A stretch of DNA of 8,408 nucleotides. Source: an uncultured Methanobrevibacter sp. Its GTDB lineage: Archaea > Methanobacteriota > Methanobacteria > Methanobacteriales > Methanobacteriaceae. The notes beneath the pieces were generated by a model. The model was not told the DNA's origin, searched no databases, and was given only the letters and a program-made list of their open reading frames with translations. Location of the stretch: NCBI GenBank assembly GCA_946611495.1, contig CAMODR010000039.1:1-8408 (forward strand), in the 5' to 3' direction. Shown here piece after piece: positions 1 to 6,696 of the stretch (its first letter is position 1; every line of letters starts with the position of its first letter). The position numbers were made by a program, and so were the translations under genes.

Positions 1-794
1 AATGATTTAAAGAAGTTTTCAAAGTCTTCATCTTCCATTGGCTGTGGAGTTGAATAATTATCATTTTCAAATATGTCATTTGCCAATTTTCTATAAGCAT
101 CAGACTCTTCAGACTCAGGAGCAAATTCTACTACAGTTTTAGCATCCAATTCACTTCTTTGAATCAAATTGCTTCTTCCAATGACTCCAATCACCTGGGT
201 GCCTATCTCACTTGCAAAGGCAGAAACTATCTCTTCTTCCCTTTCGATTCCCTTGCAATTACAGATAATGCCTCCAAGATTGCCTTTCAATTTTTTAATT
301 CCTCTTGATATGTTATTTGCTGCATATAAAGACATATATTCTCCAGATGAAACAATGAATACTTCATCAGCATAATCTTCCCTAAGAGGAACTGAGAAAC
401 CTCCACATACAACATCACCTAATACATCATAAAGAATTACATCAAATTCCTCATCAAAGGCATTAAGGTTTTCCAATCGTTTCATTGCAACAATAACGCC
501 ACGGCCAGCACATCCCACTCCAGGCTCAGGACCTCCGCTTTCAACACATTTAATATTGTTAAAGCCTTCAAAGACTAAATCATCAAGCTCTGGCTTTTTA
601 TTATCCTTTAATGTGTGAACTATTGTAGGGATTCTCTTACCGCATAATGTTCTGGTTGTATCTGATTTAGGATCACAACCAATAACCATGACCTTCTTAT
701 TATCTTCACTATAAGCTGCTGCAATATTAGCTACTGTGGTACTTTTACCTATACCACCTTTTCCATAGATAGCTATCTTTTTCTGTCTTTTCAT
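1..794 (-). CDS. cfbC: CfbC-like (NifH-family) ATP-dependent reductase iron protein, C-terminus cut by window edge
   Basis: A NifH/BchL/CfbC-family iron protein, 264 codons visible with no stop before the left edge, so only a few residues are probably missing. Seen: P-loop GKGGIGKST (residues 11-19), GCDPKSD (39-45), and the two cysteines that in this family hold the dimer-bridging [4Fe-4S] cluster, C95 in GVGCAGRGV and C130 in DVLGDVVCGGF. The sequence resembles the methanogen CfbC branch as I remember it (GKRIPT, EYMSLYAANNI, GGIICNCKG) more than true nitrogenase NifH. CfbC passes electrons, driven by ATP hydrolysis, to CfbD, which reduces Ni-sirohydrochlorin a,c-diamide during synthesis of coenzyme F430. 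No cfbD or nifDK gene is in the window. The visible C-terminal part is acidic and aromatic (MEDEDFENFFKS). The ATG has GGTG five bases upstream (800-803). Family is near certain; assignment to CfbC rather than a NifH-like paralogue is an inference. Confidence 0.8.
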   Translation of the reverse strand, partial: MKRQKKIAIYGKGGIGKSTTVANIAAAYSEDNKKVMVIGCDPKSDTTRTLCGKRIPTIVHTLKDNKKPELDDLVFEGFNNIKCVESGGPEPGVGCAGRGVIVAMKRLENLNAFDEEFDVILYDVLGDVVCGGFSVPLREDYADEVFIVSSGEYMSLYAANNISRGIKKLKGNLGGIICNCKGIEREEEIVSAFASEIGTQVIGVIGRSNLIQRSELDAKTVVEFAPESEESDAYRKLANDIFENDNYSTPQPMEDEDFENFFKS

Positions 795-826
795 TATTAC
801 ACCAAAACGATTGATTAAAATGATAT

Positions 827-838
827 TTTTTATATTAA
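827..838 (-). promoter_or_regulatory. Candidate TATA box (box A) of the cfbC-like gene
   Basis: On the minus strand this reads TTAATATAAAAA, an archaeal box A-like stretch. A start about 25 bases downstream would fall near position 808, leaving a short leader that still holds the GGTG ribosome binding site at 800-803. It lies in the promoter-proximal copy of the degenerate repeat described for 814-916. Prediction from sequence only; such stretches are common in A/T-rich DNA. Confidence 0.4.
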
Positions 839-885
839 CTTATGTAAATATGAGTTGTTATTTTAATTAAAATATATTAAAATGA

Positions 886-897
886 TATATTTAAAAT
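886..897 (-). promoter_or_regulatory. Possible upstream TATA box in the distal repeat copy
   Basis: The minus strand reads ATTTTAAATATA, close to an archaeal box A. It holds the same relative place in the distal repeat copy as 827-838 does in the proximal one. If used it would start transcripts near position 866 and give a leader of about 70 bases before the cfbC-like gene. Weak prediction. Confidence 0.25.
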
Positions 898-928
898 TGC
901 CTTTACAAATATGAGTCATTTTAGGAAT

Positions 929-2191
929 CTAACTGTCTTCACGAGGGATTAGCTTATAAACAAAATCGCTTTCCCTTAACTTTTCATCGATGGCAATAGC
1001 TACATTAGAACCTTTCTCTGCCTTTTCAATGTTCCTGCCATCAATCTGCATAGACTCAACAATATGAGTTATTGAACCTGTAGTAGGTCCTTGAATCATT
1101 ATCTCATCACCTACTGCCAAGTCATCCCAGATTTTAAGTTCTGCAACTTTAATCTTATTATAATAGTTTACGACCTTAGCTATGTCTTTCTTTATGAATT
1201 TTGACTGATTGTTTTCGCTGATTTCATATGGGACATTGAAATAGAATCCTGTATCGTATCCCCTATTGAATACCTTCTCCAATTCTTCCATCCACTTTGG
1301 GTCATATTGCCAATTTTCTGGGTCTTTATAGTAAAGGTCAATGGCTTGCCTATAGACTGAAACTGCAGTTGCAACATAATCAGGAGACCTTGCCCTTCCC
1401 TCTATCTTAAAGGAGTCAATTCCGGCTTCAATAAGCTCTGGAATATGTTCAATCAATGCCATATCCTTTGGAGAGAAGAAATTTGTCCTATATGAATCAT
1501 CATATGATGAGGATATTATGAATGATTCATCATCACAGTCAGAGAAGTTTATCACATCATCTGTCTCATTTTCCTCAAAGCTTAGTTTCCAATCCTTTCT
1601 GCATGGCTGCAAGCAATCGCCACAGTTAGCACTTCTGCCATAAAGGCCATAGCTCAAGAAGCACCTTCCAGATATTGCCATGCACATTGCACCATGAATA
1701 AAAACCTCTGTCTCTATTTTAGAATCGGATTCCTTCAATTTTTTATTTATTTCCTTGATTTCCTCTAAAGAAAGCTCTCTTGACAGGATGGCTCTTTTTA
1801 CTCCCATCTTTTCAAATGCCTTCAAAGCATAATAATTTGTAACATTCTCCTGAACGCTGATATGTGCCTCCAAACCGTTTTCACACACAAGGTCAATTAA
1901 GGAAATGTCGGATAAGATAATTCCATCTGCACCATATTCCTTGATAAAAGGCAATTGCTTCTCTAATCGCTCCACATCCTTATCTTTCATAATCGTATTG
2001 GCACAGACATATAATTTAGCATTATATTCTTTTGTTATTTCACTCGCTTCTTTAATATCCTCTAAAGAGAAATTGCTAGCATTAACTCTCATATTAGCAT
2101 CTTTCAAGCCAATATAAACAGCATCTGCACCGCTTTTCAATGCGCTTCTAAGTGAAATGAAATTTCCAGCAGGAGCCAATAATTCTACCAT
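929..2191 (-). CDS. U32-family protein (annotated as peptidase U32; probable RNA-hydroxylation type)
   Basis: Full-length U32-family protein of 420 residues from the start chosen here. It opens with MVELLAPAGNF, the usual family N-terminus. EVFIHGAMCMAISGRCFLS (residues 163-181) fits the U32 signature pattern exactly, followed by the cysteine cluster NCGDCLQPC (189-197). Then come FFSPKDMALIEHIPELIEAG and FKIEGRARSP, both typical of the family, and a C-terminal beta-rich part (GDEIMIQGPTTG) like the accessory barrel of YegQ-type proteins. Despite the peptidase name, studied members (TrhP/YegQ, RlhA, UbiU/UbiV) act in tRNA, rRNA or quinone hydroxylation, UbiU/UbiV with a [4Fe-4S] cluster held by conserved cysteines; the substrate here is unknown. 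An acidic/serine-rich stretch (about 205-237, containing C219) looks longer than usual. Start: AAGGT (2196-2200) lies four bases before ATG 2191, whereas the in-frame ATG at 2206 has no ribosome binding site. No clear T-run follows the stop, so reading through toward the cfbC-like gene is possible. Confidence 0.9.
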   Translation of the reverse strand: MVELLAPAGNFISLRSALKSGADAVYIGLKDANMRVNASNFSLEDIKEASEITKEYNAKLYVCANTIMKDKDVERLEKQLPFIKEYGADGIILSDISLIDLVCENGLEAHISVQENVTNYYALKAFEKMGVKRAILSRELSLEEIKEINKKLKESDSKIETEVFIHGAMCMAISGRCFLSYGLYGRSANCGDCLQPCRKDWKLSFEENETDDVINFSDCDDESFIISSSYDDSYRTNFFSPKDMALIEHIPELIEAGIDSFKIEGRARSPDYVATAVSVYRQAIDLYYKDPENWQYDPKWMEELEKVFNRGYDTGFYFNVPYEISENNQSKFIKKDIAKVVNYYNKIKVAELKIWDDLAVGDEIMIQGPTTGSITHIVESMQIDGRNIEKAEKGSNVAIAIDEKLRESDFVYKLIPREDS

Positions 2192-2195
2192 AATA

Positions 2196-2200
2196 ACCTT
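2196..2200 (-). promoter_or_regulatory. Ribosome binding site deciding the U32 gene start
   Basis: The minus strand reads AAGGT, then TATT, then ATG at 2191. It falls inside the five extra codons that a start at 2206 would add, and only A/T lies in front of 2206. This favours the shorter product beginning MVELLAPAGN. Confidence 0.6.
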
Positions 2201-2206
2201 ATCCAT

Positions 2207-2331
2207 AATTAAATTAAATAAATTAAATAAATTAAAAAATTAAAATCAAGAAAAATCCCAAAATAGAAATAAAGAATAATAAAATAAGTAAATTAAAATA
2301 AAATAAAAATTAAAGGGGATTATTTATAAGC
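2207..2331. other. A/T-rich intergenic stretch with short tandem repeat between purF and the U32 gene
   Basis: These 125 bases are almost free of G and C. On the minus strand they are a chain of T-runs after purF, suited to archaeal oligo-T termination. Nearest the U32 gene is a nine-base tandem unit, aattaaata, in about 2.8 exact copies (2212-2236). I see no clear box A for the U32 gene, so it may depend on a poorly defined promoter here or on readthrough from purF. Confidence 0.6.
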
Positions 2332-2354
2332 CTATTCCTCATCTTCTGAATCGG
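2301..2354 (-). terminator. Possible weak terminator of purF: hairpin over the stop codon, then T-runs
   Basis: Minus-strand arms CCGATTC (2348-2354) and GAATAGG (2331-2337) can pair over seven positions with one G-A mismatch and a ten-base loop; the purF TAG stop lies in the second arm. T-runs such as TTTTTATTTTATTTT begin only about 15 bases later (2301-2310 and on). The T-rich tract alone could end transcription in an archaeon. Confidence 0.35.
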
Positions 2355-3771
2355 ATAGCCTATTATAATAATCATAGTATGATTCTGCCTCTAAATCATC
2401 AGGTATTTCTGTCGGATAATCCTCATTTAAACAACCTAAACATAATTTAGACTCATCAATACCAATAGCTTTAACTAAAGATTCTATGCTGATATAACCT
2501 AAAGTTTCAGCACCTAATTTTTGTCTGATATCTTCAATAGACATATTAGCTGCAATTAGCTCTTCTTTGGTAGCCATTGCAACACCATAGAAACATGGTG
2601 CCATTACTGGAGGACAGCCAATTAGCATATGAACCTCTTTAGCACCTGCAGCCTTCAATATCTTAACTAAAGATTCAGAAGTTGTTCCCCTAACTATACT
2701 GTCATCAATGACAACAACACGCTTGCCTTTCAATTCATGTCTTAATGGGTTTACCTTAAGTCTTACAGCGATTTCACGTTCAGCCTGTGTTGGCATAATG
2801 AAAGTCCTTCCAACATATCTGTTCTTAATTAATCCTTCACCATATGGAATTCCAGAAGCTCTAGCATAGCCGATTGCAGCTGGAATAGATGAATCCGGAA
2901 CAGGCAAGACCAAATCAGCATCAATAGGGAATTCTTCATACAATGCCTCACCTATTTTAAGTCTTGTATTATAAACACTCTTTTCATCTATAACACTGTC
3001 AGGACGTGCAAAGTAAACGTATTCAAACATACAATGAGCTAATTTAGAGCCTTTTGCAGAAGGCAAGATATAGGAATTAATCTTATTATCCTTAAAGTAA
3101 ATCAATTCGCCAGGCTTAAAATCACGGATAAGTTCTGCATTCATTACATCAAATGCAACAGATTCAGATGCAACTACATAAAAGTCTTCAGTTTCTCCTA
3201 AAACCAAAGGTTTCATAGCCATAGGATCTCTTAAAACATATAACTCATCATTGATTAAGATCACTAAAGAATAGGAACCGATCAATTTTTGAGATACATT
3301 ATCAATTATCTTTAAAATATCAGTTTCTTCCTTGTGTTCCTCTTTAATCAAGTAGCATACCACTTCAGAATCAGTGTCAGATTTAAACTCATATCCCTTT
3401 TTGGACAATTCATCTCTTAATGCACCAGAATTTACTATATCACCATTATGTGCAATAGCAATAAAACCATCATTCAAATCAGTGAAAAAAGGCTGTGAAC
3501 TTTCTAATTTTGAAGCCCCAGTGGTAGAATATCTTACATGACCAATACCAACATTTCCAGCCAGGCTTTTAATTAATGCATTATTAAAAACATCTGTCAC
3601 AAGACCCATACCGCAATGATAGTTTAAGCCAAAATTAATATTATGAGTAGCTATTCCTGCAGATTCTTGTCCCCTATGCTGTAAAGCATATAAACCGTAA
3701 TAAATTAAGTGAGAAACATCTTTAGAAGAGTCTTTAGAGTGAATCCCAACTATACCGCACTTATCTTTCAA
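2332..3771 (-). CDS. purF: Amidophosphoribosyltransferase (glutamine PRPP amidotransferase)
   Basis: First committed enzyme of de novo purine synthesis: it moves ammonia from glutamine onto PRPP to give phosphoribosylamine; cytoplasmic. The 479-residue length is normal. Seen: N-terminal nucleophile amidotransferase domain with CGIVGI (C5 as predicted nucleophile), [11 protein letters not shown] (31-41) and GHVRYSTTG (77-85); then the phosphoribosyltransferase domain with the PRPP loop [13 protein letters not shown] (353-365). C247, C393, C444 and C447 match the four ligands of the [4Fe-4S] cluster in Bacillus-type PurF, so this is the iron-sulfur, propeptide-processed class. The predicted propeptide is only four residues (MKDK). 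The start is TTG at 3769-3771: an in-frame TAG lies two codons upstream, no other start precedes the essential cysteine, and GGAG (3780-3783) sits eight bases before it. The C-terminal tail is strongly acidic. Neighbouring genes are not purine genes, so it appears to be transcribed alone. Confidence 0.97.
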   Translation of the reverse strand: MKDKCGIVGIHSKDSSKDVSHLIYYGLYALQHRGQESAGIATHNINFGLNYHCGMGLVTDVFNNALIKSLAGNVGIGHVRYSTTGASKLESSQPFFTDLNDGFIAIAHNGDIVNSGALRDELSKKGYEFKSDTDSEVVCYLIKEEHKEETDILKIIDNVSQKLIGSYSLVILINDELYVLRDPMAMKPLVLGETEDFYVVASESVAFDVMNAELIRDFKPGELIYFKDNKINSYILPSAKGSKLAHCMFEYVYFARPDSVIDEKSVYNTRLKIGEALYEEFPIDADLVLPVPDSSIPAAIGYARASGIPYGEGLIKNRYVGRTFIMPTQAEREIAVRLKVNPLRHELKGKRVVVIDDSIVRGTTSESLVKILKAAGAKEVHMLIGCPPVMAPCFYGVAMATKEELIAANMSIEDIRQKLGAETLGYISIESLVKAIGIDESKLCLGCLNEDYPTEIPDDLEAESYYDYYNRLSDSEDEE

Positions 3772-3779
3772 TATCTAAT

Positions 3780-3783
3780 CTCC
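3780..3783 (-). promoter_or_regulatory. Ribosome binding site supporting the purF TTG start
   Basis: The minus strand reads GGAG eight bases before TTG (3769-3771). The in-frame stop just upstream and the cysteine at codon 5 leave no other start for a functional enzyme. Confidence 0.7.
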
Positions 3784-3804
3784 ATTACCCTATTAAGACA
3801 ATAA

Positions 3805-3817
3805 TTTTTATAAAAAT
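3805..3817 (-). promoter_or_regulatory. Candidate TATA box of purF
   Basis: The minus strand reads ATTTTTATAAAAA here, an archaeal box A-like element. A start about 25 bases downstream would lie near 3786, giving a leader of about 15 bases that contains the GGAG site. Spacing supports it; no purine-regulator operator was recognised. Confidence 0.45.
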
Positions 3818-4040
3818 TTTTGATTAATTTTTATTATGAATATTTATAAATTTTCTAATATTTATAATAATCTTTTTAGGAAATTTTATAAAAAAAATAG
3901 AATTGCAAATAAAAAAGGGAAAAGAATTAACGATAATGAAAAAAGTAAAAACAGAATAAAATAATAAAAAATTTAAAGGATTATAACTAGAAAAAAGAAA
4001 AATAAGATAAAAAATAGCTAAAAATAAAATAAAAAATAAA
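3818..4040. other. A/T-rich intergenic stretch, no gene seen
   Basis: Middle part of the 292-base gap between purF and the unrecognised gene. Neither strand holds a convincing open frame with a ribosome binding site. It consists of A-runs on the plus strand (T-runs for minus-strand transcripts) and a ten-base direct repeat, aatatttata, at 3839-3848 and 3857-3866, which may be chance in such composition. Confidence 0.6.
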
Positions 4041-4080
4041 GAAAAAAGTAAAATAATTAAAAACTAATCCCAAAGATTAG
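4041..4080 (-). terminator. Hairpin over the stop codon plus T-runs, end of the unrecognised gene
   Basis: Minus-strand arms CTAATC (4075-4080) and GATTAG (4064-4069) form a perfect six-base stem with a five-base loop. The TAG stop is the last three bases of the second arm. TTTTT follows at once, then more T-rich sequence. It resembles a hairpin-plus-U-tract terminator, although archaeal RNA polymerase can stop on T-runs alone. Confidence 0.5.
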
Positions 4081-5449
4081 AAAATGAATTAAACAACTCA
4101 TCTTCGTTTTCATCTACATCCTCATCATCATAATCATAGCTATCTTCTTCGAGAGAATCATCTTCCTCATCATCCTTTAAGGAGCGAAGGGACCTTAGCT
4201 TGAAAACATTGATTTCATCTGAAGAATCATCATCATTTTTTCTAGAGTATTGAGAGTCTTCATTTAAGTCAAAATCATTATTAAAGTCCAATTCCCTGAA
4301 TTCACTGCGGGAATTATCATTTCCTTCATATCTTTCATTATAAATGAATTCATCAGAATTATCATCTGATTCAGAAAGATATGGCTTATCATAAGATACA
4401 GCATCATCATTTACTGAAGTAGCAGAAGCAAAACTTGAGAGAGAATTATCTGATGAAAGAGAATCTAAATCAAAACGGGATTCGCTTAAAGAAGAATCTG
4501 ATTTGAGACTATCAATTTCCTCGAATTTAAAGTTGCTATTGAAATTATTAAAGTCCAATTCATTTTTATTAGTGTCATTTAAGATGAATGCAGTTTTAAT
4601 AATTTTCAACCAGTCTAAAGCATCTTCTTTTGATTCGGCGCAAATGACACCCTGACCAATCATAAGGTTCTTAGGGCGGAAATTATCGGTGCTGATTAGG
4701 ACAAACCTATAGATTTCCTCAGACATTGACTCATTGAAAAGTTCCATCCATAAGTCCTTTAGGGAATAGACTTCCAGGAAATTCCTGCTGTGAATACTTT
4801 CAAAACGAGATTTCAAGTCAGAGTAATCTGATTTGATGCTGTCTAAATCCTTTTGAAGTATCTTTACCTCTTCGATTAGCTTCTCATTCTTCTCACGTAT
4901 GGATTTGGATTCATTCAATAGCACATCATTTTCCTTTTTGATCTTATCAAACCTTAATCTGCTATTATCAAATTCCTTCTTGATTGAATAATAGTTTCTT
5001 TTTGATTCATTGATTGAAGATAAATTAGAAATGCTATACAAGCCTGCACGAATGATTGAATTTGCTATTTCATCTTCAAAGGTATTGTCCGCGTCATAAT
5101 CATAGTCATAATCATTAATCTCCTCTAAAGATGGAAGCTTTAAAAATTCAATATAATTATAATCAGTTTTTAAGGCTTTTTTAAATCTATTGAATAGATT
5201 TTTACCATCTAAATCAGACATTGCAGCAATTAAAACCAAATCTGCACCAATTATTGTGTTTTTAGCTATCTCCAAATCTTGGGTAGGAATGATTGATGAG
5301 ATGTTTACATTAAAATTCGATAAATCAAAATTACTTACTGCTTTAGAGATAGCTTCAATATAATCCATATTTGTTAAAATAATCCTTATGTCCACTGGTT
5401 TAGGTTTATTCAAATTATCATATTCATTTGATTCAAAATCATTATTCAT
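4064..5449 (-). CDS. Unrecognised protein: alpha/beta head, coiled coil, small domain, long acidic tail
   Basis: I do not recognise the family and assign no function. From the start chosen the product has 461 residues. Seen: an N-terminal alpha/beta-looking segment (about 20-77; DIRIILTN, then GADLVLIAA) of the kind found in Rossmann or receiver-like folds but without a P-loop or phospho-acceptor pattern I can defend; a DYDYDYDAD stretch (near 114-121); a heptad-like charged region likely to be coiled coil (about 147-224); a more ordered segment (about 222-290, with LKDLWMELFNE and ALDWLKIIKTAF); then about 170 residues rich in Asp, Ser, Asn and Glu, probably disordered, ending in a short aromatic sequence (LFNSFSNLWD). 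No signal peptide or membrane segment is present from this start. ATG 5449 is chosen because AAGGTG (5455-5460) lies five bases upstream and a TATA-like box sits at 5480-5492. The longer frame to 5518 would start upstream of that box. A cytoplasmic scaffold or regulatory protein is possible, but this is a guess. Confidence 0.8.
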   Translation of the reverse strand: MNNDFESNEYDNLNKPKPVDIRIILTNMDYIEAISKAVSNFDLSNFNVNISSIIPTQDLEIAKNTIIGADLVLIAAMSDLDGKNLFNRFKKALKTDYNYIEFLKLPSLEEINDYDYDYDADNTFEDEIANSIIRAGLYSISNLSSINESKRNYYSIKKEFDNSRLRFDKIKKENDVLLNESKSIREKNEKLIEEVKILQKDLDSIKSDYSDLKSRFESIHSRNFLEVYSLKDLWMELFNESMSEEIYRFVLISTDNFRPKNLMIGQGVICAESKEDALDWLKIIKTAFILNDTNKNELDFNNFNSNFKFEEIDSLKSDSSLSESRFDLDSLSSDNSLSSFASATSVNDDAVSYDKPYLSESDDNSDEFIYNERYEGNDNSRSEFRELDFNNDFDLNEDSQYSRKNDDDSSDEINVFKLRSLRSLKDDEEDDSLEEDSYDYDDEDVDENEDELFNSFSNLWD

Positions 5450-5454
5450 CTTTA

Positions 5455-5460
5455 CACCTT
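5455..5460 (-). promoter_or_regulatory. Ribosome binding site deciding the start of the unrecognised gene
   Basis: The minus strand reads AAGGTG five bases before ATG 5449, a strong match to the archaeal anti-Shine-Dalgarno. It lies inside the 23 codons that the longest frame would add, and so argues against that extension. Confidence 0.75.
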
Positions 5461-5479
5461 CTAAAGCAAACCAAATTTC

Positions 5480-5492
5480 ATTTATAAAAAAA
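5480..5492 (-). promoter_or_regulatory. Candidate TATA box of the unrecognised gene
   Basis: The minus strand reads TTTTTTTATAAAT. A start 25 bases downstream would be near 5461, just in front of AAGGTG, giving a leader of about 12 bases. Box, binding site and ATG 5449 are mutually consistent. Confidence 0.45.
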
Positions 5493-5590
5493 TAAATAAA
5501 TAAAATCCTAAAAACCATCTAATAGCAAATTAAAAAAAATAATGCTGAACTTTAAATATTAAAAAATAAATAAAAACAAAAATATTAATA

Positions 5591-5637
5591 TAAAAAATTA
5601 AAAGAATCCATAGACAAATTAATTAGCTATGAATCTT
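5591..5637 (-). terminator. Hairpin over the galE stop codon plus T-runs
   Basis: Minus-strand arms AAGATTCATAG (5627-5637) and CTATGGATTCTT (5602-5613) pair over about eight positions including one U-G wobble, then a one-base bulge and three more pairs. The 13-base loop holds the TAA stop. The second arm runs straight into T-rich sequence with a T6 run at 5592-5597. A good candidate for the 3' end of the galE transcript. Confidence 0.5.
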
Positions 5638-6597
5638 CTTATGCCAGTTCCATGCAGATTCGACTATGTCCTCCAAATCTGGAATTTGAGGTTTCCATTT
5701 TAAGATTTCTTCAGCCTTTTTAGAATCTGCAATTAAAATATCGGGATCTCCTGCACGGCGTCCTTCAACTTCAACTTTAAAATCAATTTCAGTAACCTTC
5801 TTACAGGTATCAATAACTTCTTTTACTGAAAATCCGCTGCCATTTCCTAAATTAAATATATTACTATCATTAAAAGGTTCTTCTAAATACTGCAATGCTT
5901 TCAAATGAGCATCAGCCAAATCTTGAACATGAATATAATCCCTAATGCAAGTTCCATCAGGAGTGTCATAGTCATCTCCAAAAATGGATATGCTGCTTCT
6001 TCTTCCAAGAGCCGCATCTAAAACCAAAGGAATCAAGTGAGATTCAGGATTATGATCTTCACCAATTTCACAATCCAAATCGGCACCTGCAGCATTGAAG
6101 TATCTTAAGGAAACATATTTTAATCCTCCGAAGTCAGATTCATCCTTCAATAGATTTTCAACCATTAGCTTAGATTCACCATATGGATTGATAGGCTTCA
6201 ATTCACTGGTTTCGCTAATAGGAATTTCCTTAGGAATTCCATAGAGTGCAGCAGTTGATGAGAATATAAATTTCCTTACTCTAAACTCTTTCATTATTCT
6301 TAAGAGATTAGCAGTGTTTTCATAATTATTCTTAAAATACTTTTCAGGCTCTTCAACAGATTCTGCAACAGAAGAAAAAGCTGCAAAATGCATTACAGCT
6401 TCAATATCATTTTCTTGAAAAACTTCTCTTAACTTGTCTGTATCGCTTAAGTCTGCATTCACTAATTTTCCCCATTTTACTGCAGACTTATGCCCTTTAG
6501 ATAAATTGTCTAAAACAATGGTTTCATATCCAGATTGATTTAGTAGCTTGTTGATATGGGAGCCTATGTATCCAGCTCCACCTGTAATTAAAATCAT
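5623..6597 (-). CDS. galE: UDP-glucose 4-epimerase (possibly also acting on UDP-GlcNAc)
   Basis: NAD-dependent short-chain dehydrogenase-family epimerase that interconverts UDP-glucose and UDP-galactose in the cytoplasm; 324 residues, a normal length. Seen: NAD-binding GGAGYIGS (6-13), D30 at the end of the second strand, HFAAFSSVAES (70-80), the catalytic set T115 (in SSTAALYG), Y139 and K143 (YGESK), RYFNAAGAD (165-173), and the substrate-side motifs RDYIHVQDLADAH and GRRAGDPD. The residue aligning by eye with the E. coli gatekeeper Tyr299 is Leu288, smaller than Tyr, which in this family can allow N-acetylated sugars. In a pseudomurein-walled methanogen the products could feed cell-wall or surface polysaccharide synthesis; that role is inferred. 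ATG 6597 has GTGAT (6601-6605) just upstream. No other sugar genes are beside it, and it seems to have its own promoter and 3' end. Confidence 0.95.
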   Translation of the reverse strand: MILITGGAGYIGSHINKLLNQSGYETIVLDNLSKGHKSAVKWGKLVNADLSDTDKLREVFQENDIEAVMHFAAFSSVAESVEEPEKYFKNNYENTANLLRIMKEFRVRKFIFSSTAALYGIPKEIPISETSELKPINPYGESKLMVENLLKDESDFGGLKYVSLRYFNAAGADLDCEIGEDHNPESHLIPLVLDAALGRRSSISIFGDDYDTPDGTCIRDYIHVQDLADAHLKALQYLEEPFNDSNIFNLGNGSGFSVKEVIDTCKKVTEIDFKVEVEGRRAGDPDILIADSKKAEEILKWKPQIPDLEDIVESAWNWHKKIHS

Positions 6598-6631
6598 AAT
6601 ATCACGAAGTAAATTAATTGATTTATAAAAA

Positions 6632-6645
6632 TTTATTATATATTT
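6632..6645 (-). promoter_or_regulatory. Candidate TATA box of galE
   Basis: The minus strand here reads AAATATATAATAAA. A start about 25 bases downstream would fall near 6615, in front of the GTGAT binding site. A second TATA-like stretch (6620-6631) lies too close to the ATG for the usual spacing. Confidence 0.35.
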
Positions 6646-6675
6646 TTATTTATGGATAACAATATATAATCTTTT

Positions 6676-6696
6676 AGATTTAAAATGGATAAATCT
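6676..6696. promoter_or_regulatory. Seven-base inverted repeat upstream of galE
   Basis: agattta (6676-6682) and taaatct (6690-6696) are perfect inverted copies separated by seven bases. They lie upstream of the galE TATA candidate, where an activator or repressor dimer could bind. No known operator was recognised and a chance dyad is possible. Confidence 0.25.

Larger units (their letters stand above)
814..916. repeat. Degenerate direct repeat of about 42 bp at 62-bp period, in the cfbC-like promoter region
   Basis: Two copies lie at 814-855 and 876-916. They share an exact 13-mer at one end (attaaaatgatat at 814-826 and 876-888) and an exact 10-mer at the other (aaatatgagt at 846-855 and 907-916). 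By hand alignment about 34 of 42 columns match with one gap. On the minus strand each copy runs ACTCATATTT, then a TATA-like stretch (827-838 and 886-897), then ATATCATTTTAAT. This would fit a duplicated promoter or two regulator sites, but base composition makes some similarity likely by chance. Confidence 0.5.

Noticed and set aside
169..375. Plus-strand open frame opposite the cfbC-like gene, and similar frames opposite the U32 and ggr genes
   Set aside because: They lie wholly within strongly supported minus-strand genes, lack ribosome binding sites and show no recognisable domains.
1..794. True nitrogenase NifH and nitrogen fixation
   Set aside because: No nifD, nifK or other nif genes are seen, and the sequence resembles the CfbC branch of the family.
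2192..2206. Longer U32 start at ATG 2206
   Set aside because: Only A/T precedes it, while AAGGT sits four bases before ATG 2191 and the family normally begins near that residue. It cannot be excluded if the mRNA is leaderless.
3768..3785. Five-codon frame (MEIRY) overlapping the purF start, as a possible upstream regulatory peptide
   Set aside because: Its GGG is only two bases from its ATG, and it merely overlaps the purF ribosome binding site; short frames of this sort arise by chance.
4100..4500. Repeated tcatca/atcatc words as a possible repeat array or CRISPR
   Set aside because: They are codons for Asp, Ser and Glu in the low-complexity tail of the unrecognised protein; there is no regular repeat-spacer spacing.
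5450..5518. In-frame N-terminal extension of the unrecognised protein that looks like a hydrophobic signal or membrane segment
   Set aside because: It would begin upstream of the TATA-like box (5480-5492), and the strong AAGGTG site and ATG 5449 lie downstream; the extension is most likely untranslated promoter DNA.
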